Assembly: GCA_902806575.1 (NCBI GenBank)
Contig: CADCXD010000010.1
Coordinates: 2,356,001-2,420,000, forward strand
Reading direction: 5' to 3'
Origin: Jackrogersella multiformis
Taxonomy: Eukaryota > Ascomycota > Sordariomycetes > Xylariales > Hypoxylaceae
Length of the DNA: 64,000 nt
Below, in pieces: positions 1 to 12,398 of the stretch. Position 1 is the first letter of the stretch, and each line of letters begins with the position of its first letter. Below the pieces are notes generated by a model. It saw only the letters and a list, made by a program, of their open reading frames with translations. It did not search any database and was not told the DNA's origin. The position numbers were made by a program, and so were the translations under genes.

Positions 1-288
1 CGCGCCCGTCTTCATGACCAAGAGAACACCATCGGTATCGGGGAAATTTGCGCAGGGATTGCTCGAATTGTAGTATCGATTGACCATTTCCTTGTTTCCT
101 TCGGTATACAGCGTATTGTTATATACTGGACCGCCGAAATAATCCGTGACACTTTGATAATAATCACGAGCATATTCGAATGGCGCATCCTTCCACTGTG
201 GACGAACGTGCAGGTAGGTCGCGACTAAGGCTAAGATAGCAAGGGTGCCGAAGACCCTTGACCGGCGGTATATGGGTGAGGCGATCAT
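1..288 (-). CDS. GT31-like type II membrane glycosyltransferase, N-terminal fragment
   Basis: This is a partial gene: the first 96 codons read from an ATG at 288 down to the left edge of the window. The product starts with a short basic tail (IASPIYRRSR) and one hydrophobic segment at about residues 12-24, as in a Golgi type II membrane anchor. It continues into a lumenal stem with the stretch NPCANFPDTDGVLLVMKTGA. From memory of the family, this 'NFPDT...V.VMKTGA' block opens the catalytic region of fungal proteins annotated as glycosyltransferase family 31 / DUF604, which would transfer sugars to glycoproteins in the secretory pathway. The catalytic DxD region lies outside the window, so the activity cannot be checked here. 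The gene is divergent from the histone chaperone gene 2.5 kb away. Confidence 0.65.
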   Translation of the reverse strand, partial: MIASPIYRRSRVFGTLAILALVATYLHVRPQWKDAPFEYARDYYQSVTDYFGGPVYNNTLYTEGNKEMVNRYYNSSNPCANFPDTDGVLLVMKTGA

Positions 289-2766
289 GGTGACTATTAT
301 GTCCTTGTGAATTCAAATGCGAACTGCATTAAGACGGAACTCCTTGAGGAGATCGGCAATAGGGACACATTGGCGAAAGTAATTCTACCAAGACGAATTT
401 GAGAGAAGATCCGTAAGGAAATCCGTAGAACGTAAGTAAGTACAAAGGCAGGTTGACGCAAAAACGAGGTCAAGCAAACCCGAAAAGAATTCCAAAGTGG
501 GAAGAAATGATCAAAATATCATGGCCACATGTCAAAGGAGAAGAAATCGAAAGATGAAAAGTTTAGAAAATACAAAATACAAAATAAAGAATACAAAATA
601 CCAGATGTACCTACTCTTAGGTAGATACCTTGGGCAGGTAAGAATAGCTTGGTAGGTGGAGGTTTGCGCCTACCTCTTCTACACTATCTATCTACATATT
701 AATACACTGCAAACGTACATGTAATGTAAGTATCGGTAGTACATGTACATACTTCGTACGCACCTACTGCAAAAATACACTAGGTAGGCACAGGATCGTA
801 TCACGAAATATTGTCCAGGGTCCCATGTCAGCTTTGGCCGACTCTGCCGGTCCAGATCCATGACTAGGCTATTGGAGTGGAGATATGAGGCTGGAAAATA
901 CTTGAGCTGGTTAGCTCTTTTTACGACAATATCTCGTATCGTCATTAAGCTGATAGCAGTGACGGATACATTAGCAAGCTTCGAAATGAGGAGGTGCTAG
1001 GTATGCAGGAATGTACCTACCTAAGCTACCCAATGTACCTAGGTAGGTTGATATACCTAACCTAAGTAAATCGGAAATCTCGTCTTTGAGCATTCTTCTA
1101 TCAGGTATGTAGGTACTACGTACATGTCGTGTTCCCCGAGTCAATTAAAGAAGAAACTTTGGTGGAACGGGACGGGTAGCGGTTATTAGACTAATGTTGT
1201 GTTACTCTTTCGTCAGCGCCATCACCTGGGCAGCCAACCGCTCTTACTGGCTGCTTTATCTCGTCTCAGATGCATGCAACCGTCAATCTCTTATTGATTC
1301 GTGTCCCTCTTCGAAGTCTTATAATCGAAACGCTTACGTAAATAAATAAGGGGCACATGTATAGGAAATGCAACGTGAAAGGTATATCATTAGCTAGTAA
1401 GATGCTTGATTTGAAGACACCTCTTTAATTGGCAGGCAGCGGTCCTCCATGTGTTTGGTAAAACAATGCTTAAACCCACATGAAATAAAGTAGCAACAGT
1501 GGATGTCTGGCATGATCAGTTGATTTACTATTGAAGATGGTGTCATGAGGCATAATTACATACCTAGGTAGGTATGTAGATACCAAGTATGTGTTATACT
1601 AAATTCTAAAGGGAGATAATCAGTACTTAGGTACCTAGAGGTAATAGAGATGTGTATCACACAAGTTCGCTTATTAATAATGGCTCGCTCGTCTAGATTT
1701 CATCTGACGAACGGCGAATGGTCTAAACCTTCAGCTGTCAAGGAGTGGAGAGCCCCAGAAACTCTGCACGTCATAACTACCAGGGTACCTACCTAGGTAC
1801 CTAGGTAGGTATGCTACTTGATGTCGCATCGCTGTAGGTGATGATAAAGGATTGAGTTCCGCCTTATCAAGGTTGAAGGTTTTGACGTTTAAACTATGAA
1901 CGCTAATTTGATGATATTCCCAGGTCGTCGAGTCTCTACATAGCCCTAGTAGTAGACTATAAACTTCTTGCAAGGGTTATGCATGAAGTACCTAGGTGAT
2001 GGAGAAACATTTTAACATGCGTTAATTATGATTCTTACCAATCAGCGAAACAGTGATAATGAGCTTCACCTTTCTAAACACTACGGCAAAGGGGCTTCTC
2101 ACAATCAATAATATCATAAATGCTGCTCGGTGGGAAAGCTATGCTTAGATGAGAAGTTGTCAATATTCTGCAGATATCGAAGCTGCTATCGAGTGTTGAG
2201 TTGAATTGGCAGTTGGGTTGAAATTGAAAAACGTTCCAAGGTTGCTTATCTAATTCTGCTAACCCCACAAAATGCGATGCTATCACGTGCAAGTGTAAAT
2301 AATAAAAAATAGAAAGCAGGTGGCCTAAGCTCCAAGACCCAAGACCCATGACTTCCCAACTTTGAACTTTGACGCGGTGCACGCCGCAATTGCCTTTTCA
2401 TATGGTACTACCTACGTATTATGGGGAGGTCTGCATGCGGTAATCGCGTCACTTCGCACTTGGACGGTCCACAACTTTCACCTCATCACACACCTGATCT
2501 TCACCTTTTCACCTCTTCACACCACAAACATCTTTCATCGCATACATCCAATCCTCTGTTATCTACGTCGCACTGGTCGCAATTCTATTTAGATCTGATT
2601 CAAGTACCCATAGTCGGTATTGGTATCCCCCAGATCACATTCTATAGGCTTTCACCCTCGACCTCGCCCTACGAAACATAACCAATCATATCACTAAAAA
2701 CATCATCACATTATCAAAGCTCTCCTACACTAGCTTTCACAGCTCCGCCATCTGGTCCTTATCACG
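289..2766. other. Gene-free divergent intergenic region
   Basis: The 2.5 kb between two divergent genes holds no convincing reading frame. It contains many copies of TACCTAGGTA-like palindromes (for example 1036-1048, 1561-1574 and 1791-1813) and A/T-rich tracts. Both promoters must lie here. The last 250 bases before 2767 are rich in C and T (CACCTTTTCACCTCTTCACAC-like), which is common upstream of fungal start sites. Confidence 0.6.
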
Positions 2767-4334
2767 ATGGCAGAAACAACCCCCACCGACACTCCCATCG
2801 TGCTTTCTGCCATCCCATCCGCAGTTGCTTCAGCCACCGTCTCTGCTGCCGCCACTCCTCAGTCCCTGCCCCCCATGGATCCCGAAGAACGCGCCAACTC
2901 TCTCCACGTGTCGCTCGCCGACCTAACCGCTAAGGCGAACGCGCTATACGCCCAGAAGAAGTATGAGGAAGCTGCTGAGGTTTTCTCGCAGGCCACCGAG
3001 ATGCAGGCCGAGATCAATGGCGAGATGGCCCCCGAAAATGCCGACATCCTATTTCTCTACGGCCGCAGTCTCTTTAAGGTCGGCCAGAGCAAGAGCGACG
3101 TCCTAGGTGGAAAGCCGGTGGGCGAGAAGAAGTCGAACGGCGCTGCCGACAAGAAGCCCAAGGCTAAGAAATCACAAGTTGAATCATCCACTGCTGGTGC
3201 AGCTAAGGAGAAGACCGAAGAGGGAGTAGACGAAAAGATACCCGATGCCAAGAAGCCACTTTTCCAGTTCACGGGCGATGAGGAATTTGAGGAGTCGGAC
3301 GAGGAAGAAGAGGCTAGAGAAGAAGAGGAGGAAGAGGACGATGACCTTGCAGTCGCGTTCGAGATATTGGATCTTGCACGCGTTCTTTTCGAGAAGTCAT
3401 TGGAAGGAGCACATCAAGATTTATCAGATGGGAAAGGAAAAGAGAAAGTTGAAGGCGACAGCCCTGCCGTCAAGCACATCAAGGAGCGACTTGCCGATAC
3501 ACACGACCTCCTAGCAGAGATCTCCCTAGAGAATGAGAAGTATGACAGCTTGATGATTTATCACCACCGTTTATCTACAAGTACTAATCGTAATATAGGT
3601 ATCCTCTAGCAATTAACGATTGCCGCGCCTCTCTGATGTACAAGGAGGAGCTTTACAGTGAAGAATCCGAGGTCATCGCCGAAGCGCATTTCAAACTGTC
3701 ATTAGCCCTCGAATTCTCGTCTGTCACTACCACCGAAGAAGACACAGCTGGTGAGGGCACGGGCGCGGGCGCAAACCCAGTCGACGAAGACTTGCGAAAG
3801 GAAGCCGCATCCGAATTAGAGAAGGCTATCAAAAGTACGAAGCTCAAGCTCGACGCCAAAGAGGTCGATCTTGCCATGCTCCACGCACCCGAGGACAATG
3901 ATGTGACTAGGAAGCAGATCATAGAGGTCAAGGAGCTGATCGCGGACATGGAGCAACGGGTGAGCCATTCACTTCCCCGTGCACTCCTTGTCACCGCGGG
4001 ATGAAAGGAACGATATGGATTGAACTAACACCTGTTATTTTTGAAGCTCATCGAATTACGAAAGCCGCCTGTGGACGTTAACTCGGTACTCGCAGCCGAT
4101 GACACAATGTTCGGCGTTCTAGGTGCTGCCCTAGGGGAGTCAAATGAGAATAAGGAAGCAATGCTTGAGGAGGCCAAGAAGAACGCCAACGATGTGTCCG
4201 GCCTGGTCCGCAAGAAGACCAAGGAGGAGTCGAAGCAAGAGACGAACGGAAATGGGAAGCGCAAGGCTGAGGAGGCTGCGCATGGTAGCGACGAGGTCAA
4301 GAAGGCCAAAGTCGAGGAACCAGCGCAATCCTAG
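2767..4334 (+). CDS. NASP/Sim3/Hif1-type histone chaperone (SHNi-TPR)
   Basis: Three exons, 2767-3539, 3599-3959 and 4047-4334, give a 473-residue protein. Both introns are GT-AG with TACTAAT or CTAAC branch sites. The N-terminal TPR unit is seen around ANALYAQKKYEEAAEVFSQA (about residues 58-77). It is followed by a lysine-rich linker, then a long acidic run (EESDEEEEAREEEEEEDDD) that interrupts a TPR, as in NASP, Sim3 and Hif1. The next TPR spans the first splice junction (YPLAINDCRASLMYKEELY), followed by the SEVIAEAHFKLSLALEF block. The last exon starts LIELRKPPVDV and ends with a basic, NLS-like tail (NGKRKAEE, KKAKVEE). This family binds histone H3-H4 and, in fission yeast Sim3, escorts CENP-A to centromeres. 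Nuclear location is inferred from the tail. The start ATG sits in a good context (CACGATGG). Confidence 0.88.
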
Positions 4335-5823
4335 CCTACGATCTATGACCATATGATCTTGCAGACCAAAGCGTGGTCGCTAGTCACTAGTCCCTGGACT
4401 ACCCAGCAGTCCTGAGCCTCTTTACATATCGTCGATAATTGATTTCCATCAAGGAGCAAATCGGAGGTTAATTGTATATTACTGTAACACGCAAAAAAAA
4501 AAACGTCTTCAACGAGGGAGCATTCTACGACAGCCAGCATTCCCGGATCGCACCCGCCGGGCCAGGCGGCAAGGAAACGCGACAGAAAGGAGAAAAGGGG
4601 GGAAGTAACGAAGTAAGGAAGGGATGAAAAAAAGGAGCAAGGCGAGGAGATGGAAGAGCGAGTGGAAAGGGATCTCACCCATTCTCTTGAACTTTCGCGA
4701 TTGAATCTAGTGAGTGGGTTAGTTAGGAGGAGGGCTCATCGGCATCCATATTCTGCATTGGCTTTGGCTGTGGTTTTAGCAATCATCCATCGCGTTTTCT
4801 TCCTTCGGTAGCAAAATGAATTGATCTGGGAGAATGGTTACTAAGCATAGCTGAACTGTAAAGGGTGTTGATGGTGTAGGTGTGAAAACCATCTTGACTA
4901 GGCCTATGCGTATTAATCACTTCGCCTCACCTCACATGCTACCTTGGGACCTTTGTCTTGTACAAATAACTACCTAACAGGTAAGCACGGATAAACAAGC
5001 ACGGCAATCCTCAACAACGTGAATACGAACTAGAAGAATTCTCTAACCTAATGCCTTTGTATCAATCAATCAATCAACCAGTTAGTCCGACAGTCAGTCA
5101 ACCCAACAGAAACCTAACAAGACCCAAGTCAGGGGAGGAAATAAAAAAGCACGTAGAACCAAAACTCCATTACACCCCGGACAGCTCTACTACTGCCACT
5201 GCTGCTACTAGGCACCACAGGCAGCCGTCGAAACTCGCAGTAGCGTGGCATGACACGTAGATATACTCGTACAAGTTGAAGTTGAAGTTGAAGTTAGAAA
5301 GGCCCCCCTTCCTCTTCTTATTCTTCCTCTCTCCATCTGTGTCTCTCTCCATCTGTCTCTACACAAGCTCTCACCATCTCCGCCCCGCAAGGAGGAACCG
5401 CGGAAGGAAACGTAAAATAAAACCAAACCAAATCAAAACATCGAATCGACGATAACCCCGCGCGTGTCATGCCCGTCGTGCTCTTCCGAGATATGTAAAT
5501 AGTCTTCTATTCTTTTATTTTCTTTCGTTTTCCTTATTTTATGTTATGTTATTCCATCACCTCGCCACGCCGATCGCCGGCGCGCGCGAGGACTCGCCGT
5601 TGGTCTCGCGGCCGTGGTATCGCTGGTACCGCAGCGTGGGACGGGTTAGTGGCGATGATGGAAAGATCCCCCCGACGACGGTTTCGCCTCCCGCGTATCC
5701 GGGCCCGGCCCGCGTGTCCAGTTCTGCTCCCGCTACCAGCGTCTCCCGGGATGGCTCCTGCGCCGCTACCAAGCCGTCCAGGCCCTGCTCTCTCGCAGGC
5801 CGCAGACCTCGCGGATTTGTCCC
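4335..5823. other. Gene-free region between convergent genes
   Basis: This 1.5-kb stretch separates the 3' ends of the histone chaperone and CDC50 genes. It has an A11 run near 4493, a purine-rich tract at 4560-4680, and a GTTGAA hexamer array near 5274-5298. A very GC-rich patch at 5565-5820 lies directly downstream of the CDC50 stop. The short frames here look like chance frames. Confidence 0.5.
5274..5298. repeat. (TTGAAG)n hexamer microsatellite
   Basis: About four copies of a TTGAAG hexamer lie 3' of the CDC50 gene. The complementary hexamer CTTCAA forms a similar array at about 33576-33599 in front of RRP7, and a related TTTCAA array is translated inside the Bud32 gene. Confidence 0.7.
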
Positions 5824-7215
5824 CTACGACAAGTCGCGACCGGTCGCCATGCCCATGGTGGGGCCGGATGCCTTTCCTTTGCCCTTGGCAGCCGCGGACG
5901 ACGGGGCGTTGTTCCAGGATAGGTAGGTGTGGTCGCCCAGCTTGCGGGGCTTGATGAGGTTCGTGACGAGGAACAGCAGGGCTAGGGCGATACAGAATCC
6001 ACCGACGACGAGCCACAAGATGCCTAGGAAGTTGTTCTTCCCGCCCATGACGGACAGCGTCGTGATGACGATGCTCTTCTTGCCCTGGTACTGGTCTGTG
6101 CGGAAATCTGTCACGATATGTTAACGCGCTCGCTCCGTAGCTAATGATGGAAAGGGAAGACCAACTATCGATGATGTCCATGGAGTAGGTGCCTATCTGC
6201 ATGGGGCTTGTGTCGTTTCGCGCATATAGTTTGCTAAAGGTAGGTAACCCTGCTGTTCGCATCCAGACAATGAAGTGTTCGTCTTCCTGCAAGTTTGGTG
6301 GGGGCGCATCGGCTGAATAGGTGCCATTGGGGTATCGGATCTGCCAGTTGGGAGGAGGGAGGATGCCCTCCAAACTGGTGCTCACCCTCGGCTTGTACAG
6401 TTCCTTGTCCGAGTCCCAAGCAATGGAGGTATTCTTCATTGCGTAGGTCTGATTTTTCGTGTTTTCTGATGTTGGCGGGTTTAAAAGCACGGGATTCATG
6501 AAGGTGTCGTTAAACAACGAGTTAGCAATCAAGCCACAGGGGTAGTAGGCCTTCCCGTTTGCGACGGTGCCGTTGAGGGTAGCTAGGGGTGCGCAAGAGG
6601 AGGCATCGACATCGGCGATGGAGACGTCATCACCTAAAAGCTGCTTGTCATAAAACGAGGCGACGTATCGACGGTGGTTCTGGTAGAAATTCTCAAGGCG
6701 GTAATAGAGAAGAACCGGGGGGGACATCTCTTCGGGTATATCGAAGGTGAGAGTGCACATCGTCAGGTTCTGGACTGTGTAGGTTCCATAGGTATAGTTA
6801 ACGGGGGAAGTACGCTGCCACATGGCATTGATGGTGTTGTTGTCCTTGAAGGACGGATAGACTAAGCCCGGGTCCATGAGGAGGGAACTTTCAGTAGGAG
6901 CGTCGCGAAAGCAGTTGGTGTAGTCGATGCGCAGTTCCTTGACCTTGAAGACAAAGTTGTTAGTGATAATCCAAGAGACACGACCAAGACACGACGAAGG
7001 ATATCCCATACTGTAGAGCTAGCATAGATTAATAGTCCACCGATGGGAGCGCATATGATTCCTATGACGAAGAAGAGCGGGATGACTGTTTTGGGGGTAA
7101 GGATTGGCTGCCATGCTTTCAACCGTTGCTGGCGAAAGGCCGTGTTCGCCGGTCTTCTGGTCTTCTTCTTCTCCTTCGTATTGTCGATGCTCTCGGGGGG
7201 AGAAGAGTCATCCAT
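5824..7215 (-). CDS. CDC50/LEM3 family P4-ATPase (lipid flippase) subunit
   Basis: Three exons on the minus strand, 7215-7012, 6943-6166 and 6107-5824, give 421 residues. The cytosolic N-terminus carries RRPANTAFRQQRLKAWQPIL, the diagnostic start of CDC50 proteins. Transmembrane segment 1 follows (about 45-67, VIPLFFVIGIICAPIGGLLIY). The large exoplasmic domain has several N-x-S/T sites and the conserved IDYTNC and YYRLENFYQNHRRY motifs. It also has cysteine-containing blocks such as CGLIANSLFND. Transmembrane segment 2 is near 355-377 (ILWLVVGGFCIALALLFLV). Members pair with P4-ATPases, allow their exit from the ER and take part in flipping phosphatidylserine and phosphatidylethanolamine. 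The start matches the family; the length is typical. Confidence 0.93.
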
Positions 7216-8400
7216 CTCGTAGATGTAAGGTCGGAGGATTTAGATTCCTCGGAAGGTCGGAAGGTCAGGGAGGGTGTAAATTGTTAAGTCTGGTCTGTCG
7301 CTTGTTGGACTTGAACTTGAACGGGGGACTCGGGGCGGCCGGAAGTGAATCGCTCACGCTGGCGATTGTCACGATCGCGTTCAACGCTTAGTTGTCGATC
7401 TTGGGCATGGGATACAACCGCGATGATTAGATTGCTGATTCTTGATAATAGAGTAGCCTCATTGAAATTGGTAGTGGTAGTGTAGTGTATATGTAAGAAG
7501 ATGATGTCGCAGATAGGCTGAACAGATGGGCTGAACCATGGATGTGATTCTGTCAGGAACAATTTCGTGGCTTGGCTAAAAGGATACGAATTCCCCTTGA
7601 GCACAGCCACCTTTGCATTATTACGTAATCTAGATCCACTATATATAGATACATAAAATACATAATACATAATGCATAACATACAATACATAAAATGCTT
7701 TGTCAGCTCAGTCACATGATCAAGAGATAGTACATATTTTATCTTTTTATTTCCACTTCCGTTCCAAGTCTCAACATATTCTTCTAAGAACCATGTAAAC
7801 CGAGTTGAGCCAAGCTACATTCAATAAAGTCGAAGCATTGTCTGCTTTAACATCTAACCACGTGGGATCTATGAATAATCTACCTTAGATAAGATACTCG
7901 GACACACAACACCCACTCTCTCTATAATCTAGCATACCTAGGTAGGTATTGTGTTAATTATTTACCCATCAGCTACTCCCGGAACCCTTTCTAGGCCATA
8001 AGCAGAATACCCCAAATTACTACAGCTCATGGCCAATTCTAGGTGTCATTAGTCTGTTAAATATCTTCCAATGACGCTTCCGAAGCCACCCTAAGATACT
8101 ATGTCCCATATGTCTGATTGGTTCACCGGCAAATAGAAACTTCACAGCCTACAGGTCTTAGGAATCGTTAGACATCCTGTCATCTATTACGTGTCACGAC
8201 ATACGCAATTCTTAAGGGAGAATTATCTGCAATTTAATAGAAGTCACCACATCTAAATAGATACTACACGCTACGAACTAAACTAACCCCAACACAACAG
8301 TCCCTTAAGGTCAAACGAACGAGCTTGCAGTTCCAGTCGTGAAAGAGAGAGTCGCCAACGTCCCCACTCCGAATCCCTTGCTAATCCAAACCAATCCATT
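7216..8400. other. Gene-free region between tandem minus-strand genes
   Basis: This 1.2-kb region contains the CDC50 promoter and the 3' end of the DUF1996 gene. I see a run of ATACAT/ATAATAC-like repeats at about 7633-7695 and an ACCTAGGT palindrome at about 7936-7944. No supported gene was found. Confidence 0.5.
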
Positions 8401-9628
8401 CTACATTGACATGCCCGGAAGAGCGTCAAGCCCTACAACAAGTTAGCTTCTAAATCACCAGCATCAAGAAAGGTCAAAACTTACATCCGTCGGTCACCTC
8501 GCCAACCTGGTCCTTGACGGTGCACTTGTTGGCCGTGGACATGGCCTGCTTCGTGATGGAGCCGCAGCCATCGTAGAAGCACTCGGACTTGTTCATCGCG
8601 CGCTGGAGCGAGTCGCCCTTCCAGCCGAACATGTAGTCGGCGTGGGTGCCGTACCCCTTGCTGCCCTCGAAGCTCCACACGAACGGGTTGGGCGTGCCCG
8701 AGGGCCACAGGCTGTTGAACTTGGTCGTGTCCCACACGGTCTCGTACGTGACCTGCGGCATGCGGACGCTTTTTTCTCTATCAGCATCTCTAACTTGTTC
8801 ACTTGTCGCGTTGCTTCAGATCTTATACTTACGGGTGGGAGGCCGGGCACGGGGGAGCGTTCGTGAAGCCGTCGCGGGTAATGGTGTTGTACATGTGAGA
8901 CTGGTGGTCGGGGCTGTCGAGGTTCTTGCCATCCCAGCACCTAGGTCCGGTTAGCACGAGTTCGCATCTTACGGGGGTGAGGCTACCGACGCGGGGAAGT
9001 GGTGGACGGTGAAGATTCCAGCCGGGCATGGCTTGTCGGGGAAGTCGACCATCTCCGCGCCTCGGTTGATAAGCGTCTGCAGGCAGTTGTAGCGGAGACC
9101 GATGTGGCCCTTCGCCTGGTCTAGGGAGTTCGTGGTCGGGCTGCCCACGGTCATACGGAAACCCTATATATAGAACGTCAGAATCTCAAACCACGAAGCG
9201 GCATCTATCGAACCTACCGGCTTGAAGGCCGTGATGGGTTGGTTCTTCAGGTTGTCGGTGGTGAAGTCGTTCTGGGTGTAGTAGACGGTTATTCCACCAC
9301 TAGTGCCAGCGGCGAGCGCGGCGTTGTTCGTGACCGGAACACGGTGGTAGGAGCCGTTGGTGGGGTGCTTGAAGTACAAGACGGCCGTCCAGTAGTTGGA
9401 AAAGTCCTCGGACATCTCGCAGGTCGTGCAGGTTCCCCTCGCGCCAACGTCGCCAGTCATGGAGGCATTGAATGCGTTACCGCCAACAATGTGATGAAGA
9501 TGGGCGGAGGGGGTCATGCCAGGCTCCACGACGGGGTCCAGACGCTGAATGGTCAAGGTTGAGCATCCGAAGCGAAGCCCAGCCTGGGCCTGCCCGATGA
9601 GCGCGAGCGCGATTGAGAACGACTTCAT
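8401..9628 (-). CDS. Secreted DUF1996 protein
   Basis: Five exons on the minus strand, 9628-9218, 9163-8991, 8940-8833, 8768-8485 and 8432-8401, give 335 residues. A signal peptide is clear (MKSFSIALALIGQAQA). It is followed by the DUF1996 landmarks: the early LDPVVEPGMTPSAHLHHIVGG with its histidines, CTTCEMSEDFSNYWTA, HHFPACWDGKNLDSPDHQSH, PVRMPQVTYETVW, HADYMFGWKG and the final DGWLDALPGM. Each splice junction was chosen because it restores one of these blocks. The second intron needs a weak donor (GTCGGT). Many Pezizomycotina carry several DUF1996 genes, often fused to WSC domains; this one ends right after the domain and has none. The role is unknown. It is probably extracellular, and the conserved histidines and acidic residues suggest metal or carbohydrate handling, which is inference. 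Confidence 0.9.
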
Positions 9629-12084
9629 TTCGACGGCGGATTAGTATCGGCGGTAAAGATGTGGAGAGGCAAGCGAAGCAGAGGGTGCAGCTGCCTGGTG
9701 CCCACTCGTCTCCTATAAGTAGGATTCTAGCCTGGCGGAGATTTGGAATTTATGCATGCCAATCCCAACTGCCGCCCACCAAAGATAGATAAAATATGTC
9801 CCCTGCATATTAGATACCGCGGGAGTGGAAATCCAACTCTTCGAGGGAAGCAAGAGGATTCAGGTCTGGCCTGTAGGTAGACCATCTGTCATCCTCATTA
9901 GTAGGATCATTCTACCGGTTATATGGCGGTTTAATTGCTTTGTGGACTGGGATCCTCCGTCGCTTCTCTTTTCGTGCGGTAGACGCACCGGGGGGTTGTT
10001 TGGCTCCGGCAAAAGTCCCCCAGTGTGTCCTGTCCATTGCTTCGATCTGCATGTTGACTCGCACAAGTGCCATGGGCGCCTATAGTGCTTCGCATCATCA
10101 CGCATGCTAGTGAAGCTGCGAGCTAACGAATTCGGCTAGCATGGTATAGAAGACACTTATTGATTCGATGTGTCCCCTATCCCTGTGGTTGTTAGCGGCC
10201 TATCCGGTTCAATATAACAGAGTTATCGGGCTGCGAGTTGAACGAGAAGGGCCGTATTCAAGATGAACGGGCACCAAGGTAGGGCGGACCTCTCACATTG
10301 ATTCATACGACATAGGAGAAATATTCAGCACGCTGTAATTTATGAAGTGCAGAACACACCAAGCTGCAGAGTCCAACAGCCGATTAGGATTGAATTTGAG
10401 ACGGGAGAATGTAGAGAGTATAGAACCCTTCTTACATGAAGGTTTTTAAGGGCCCAGTGGGAGAGGCTATCTCATTTGAGAGAAGTAGGCTAGTTAAATT
10501 GGATTCACGTCAAGATAAGCATCGTTTAGGTACCAGGCTATAGGATGGCAATTTCTAAAGATAATTTGTCATTGATGTCAATTTAGGACGTGCAGTAGCT
10601 CGTCATACGCTTATGCTACGAATATATAGTTGATTAAGTCGAGGGTTCTGATGACGTCTAGGTTAACCTAAGGTATTTCTAAACTCTTACAAATGGTGAG
10701 AGATGTTAGCGTGACGTAGGTAATCAATTCCTAGTCATCGATGAAGTCGTATACTAAGCTAATCAACGTATTGTCGAATACATCTGGGTCCCAAATGCTC
10801 AGGGGGGTTAATCCGGAAATTATCGAAGTGATGCCGATAGAAGGAGACAACGGCGAGTGGACGATACATGACAATGGCTTTTTTATAGAACCATGCCTGT
10901 CATGAGACAAGTAATAAGTAGACCAAATCAATAAGTAGCTGACACTTTTCTCCTTACCTAGGTACACTTGACGATGCTCACGTACATCCTTCAAGGCGTA
11001 TATTCCGAGATGTTGCTTCTGATTAGCACGGAATATGTCACGTTAGTTGAATAGCGCATAACAAGGATGTTGATCTCCAAGGCCTTGAATCTCTAATATT
11101 ATCGAGGCTCATAACTAAGATGATGACGATGATACATTTAAGGTCGTAGGCTATAACGAATGACATTATAGCACAACCTCCTTATGGGGTATGTTTCTAT
11201 ATAAATATTATAAGCGAAGCCTAATGGAACATACGTACCTGATATACAAACTGTTGCTGAAGGCTGTTCTAGGTGAGCTCGTGTGCAGTACAAAAGCTGT
11301 GGTCAAGTCCGTCTCCTGTAGGAGAGGAGTAGAGGAAGATAATAAACCCTAGCATCACCCAGATCAAAAAATGGACGGAGAAGAGGCCCAAACCGGGCTT
11401 GCAGCTGTAAACGATTGCCCATATCGACGGGAGCCCCCAGCTCCATGATCCAATCTATGACCTATTTCAGGATACTGCTTTGATCTGGGAACCAAATCGA
11501 GACTAACGCCCTTAGGCATTGATAATTAAATTGAATGAACATTAGTAACCTAGAACCTGTGGCAGGGTGATTCGCCGTGTAGCTTTATCTCCCTTTTAAC
11601 CGCCCTCCATTATCGCCGAGCCATCTATTGTTGCATTCTCGTACTGAGATTAGACCTTTAGTCCTTAACACCCTTTCCTGTAGCTTCGCCTTCATAACTA
11701 GGACAGTTGTATGAATATTTATATGCCGCAGTACTAGTAGATTACGGTATGTGAGAGCAGTTTAGTAGGTTTATAAAATAGTGAATAAACCGAAAGTGTT
11801 ATAAGGAACAAGAGATGTTAACCTAATAGGTACCTACTTAGGGAGACATAAAATTTATTATTCTAAAGATTCGTATTCCTTTTAGTTCGCTGAACCGCGC
11901 CCCCCTAGGTATATTACCCAACTTAGGTTAGAAATTGTACATGCTTAATACGATGCTCTTCTAGACAATATTATTGATGTTATTAATTTACCATGTTAAC
12001 TTCATTTATTAACAAATGCCTTTTACCTCTGAATAAGATGTTCTGTCGTTGATGTCGTCAGTGTAGTTAATATTGGCTTACGTG
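9629..12084. other. Gene-free flank between DUF1996 promoter and transposon
   Basis: The DUF1996 promoter lies at the left. Base composition drifts from moderate GC at 9.8-10.1 kb to AT-rich towards the transposon. I see no gene: the longest frames are short and lack family features. The transposon target site is the ATAAT at 12085-12089. Confidence 0.5.
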
Positions 12085-12089
12085 ATAAT
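12085..12089. repeat. Left 5-bp target-site duplication (ATAAT)
   Basis: ATAAT directly precedes the TGT end of the 5' LTR and is repeated directly after the ACA end of the 3' LTR at 18764-18768. Five-base duplications are usual for Ty3/Gypsy integration. Confidence 0.85.
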
Positions 12090-12398
12090 TGTCATATGGA
12101 TAGGCTTCACGAAGCAAAGTATGATCAATATATACAAACTGGTAAATACGAGATGTGTTAAAACTTATAAAATAAAGTTATTAGATAAGGTTAATTAAAA
12201 GATTTAATTAATATATATAAGATTAAATTAATAAGATTAAGTAGGCGTTAATAGCGTTTAAAGAGATATTTAAATTATATATATATAAGTTATTACGTTT
12301 TTTATTATAAAAAGAAAAAAAAAGAAAAAACTTAAAAATTATAAAGAATTATTATTCGAAATTAAATTATAGTTTTAAGTTTTATTATTTTTATTATA
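12090..12398 (+). repeat. 5' LTR (309 bp)
   Basis: It starts TGTCATATGG and ends at the position matching ACA of the 3' copy, now ATA after mutation. Aligned by eye to 18455-18763 at constant offset 6365 through the parts compared, the two copies are the same length and differ almost only by C/T and G/A. The outermost roughly 60 bases look unmutated; mutation increases towards the interior. Confidence 0.9.

Noticed and set aside
10731..10994. 87-codon minus frame with an ankyrin-like phrase (SGLTPLSIWD)
   Set aside because: One short phrase is not enough; no second repeat and no good start.
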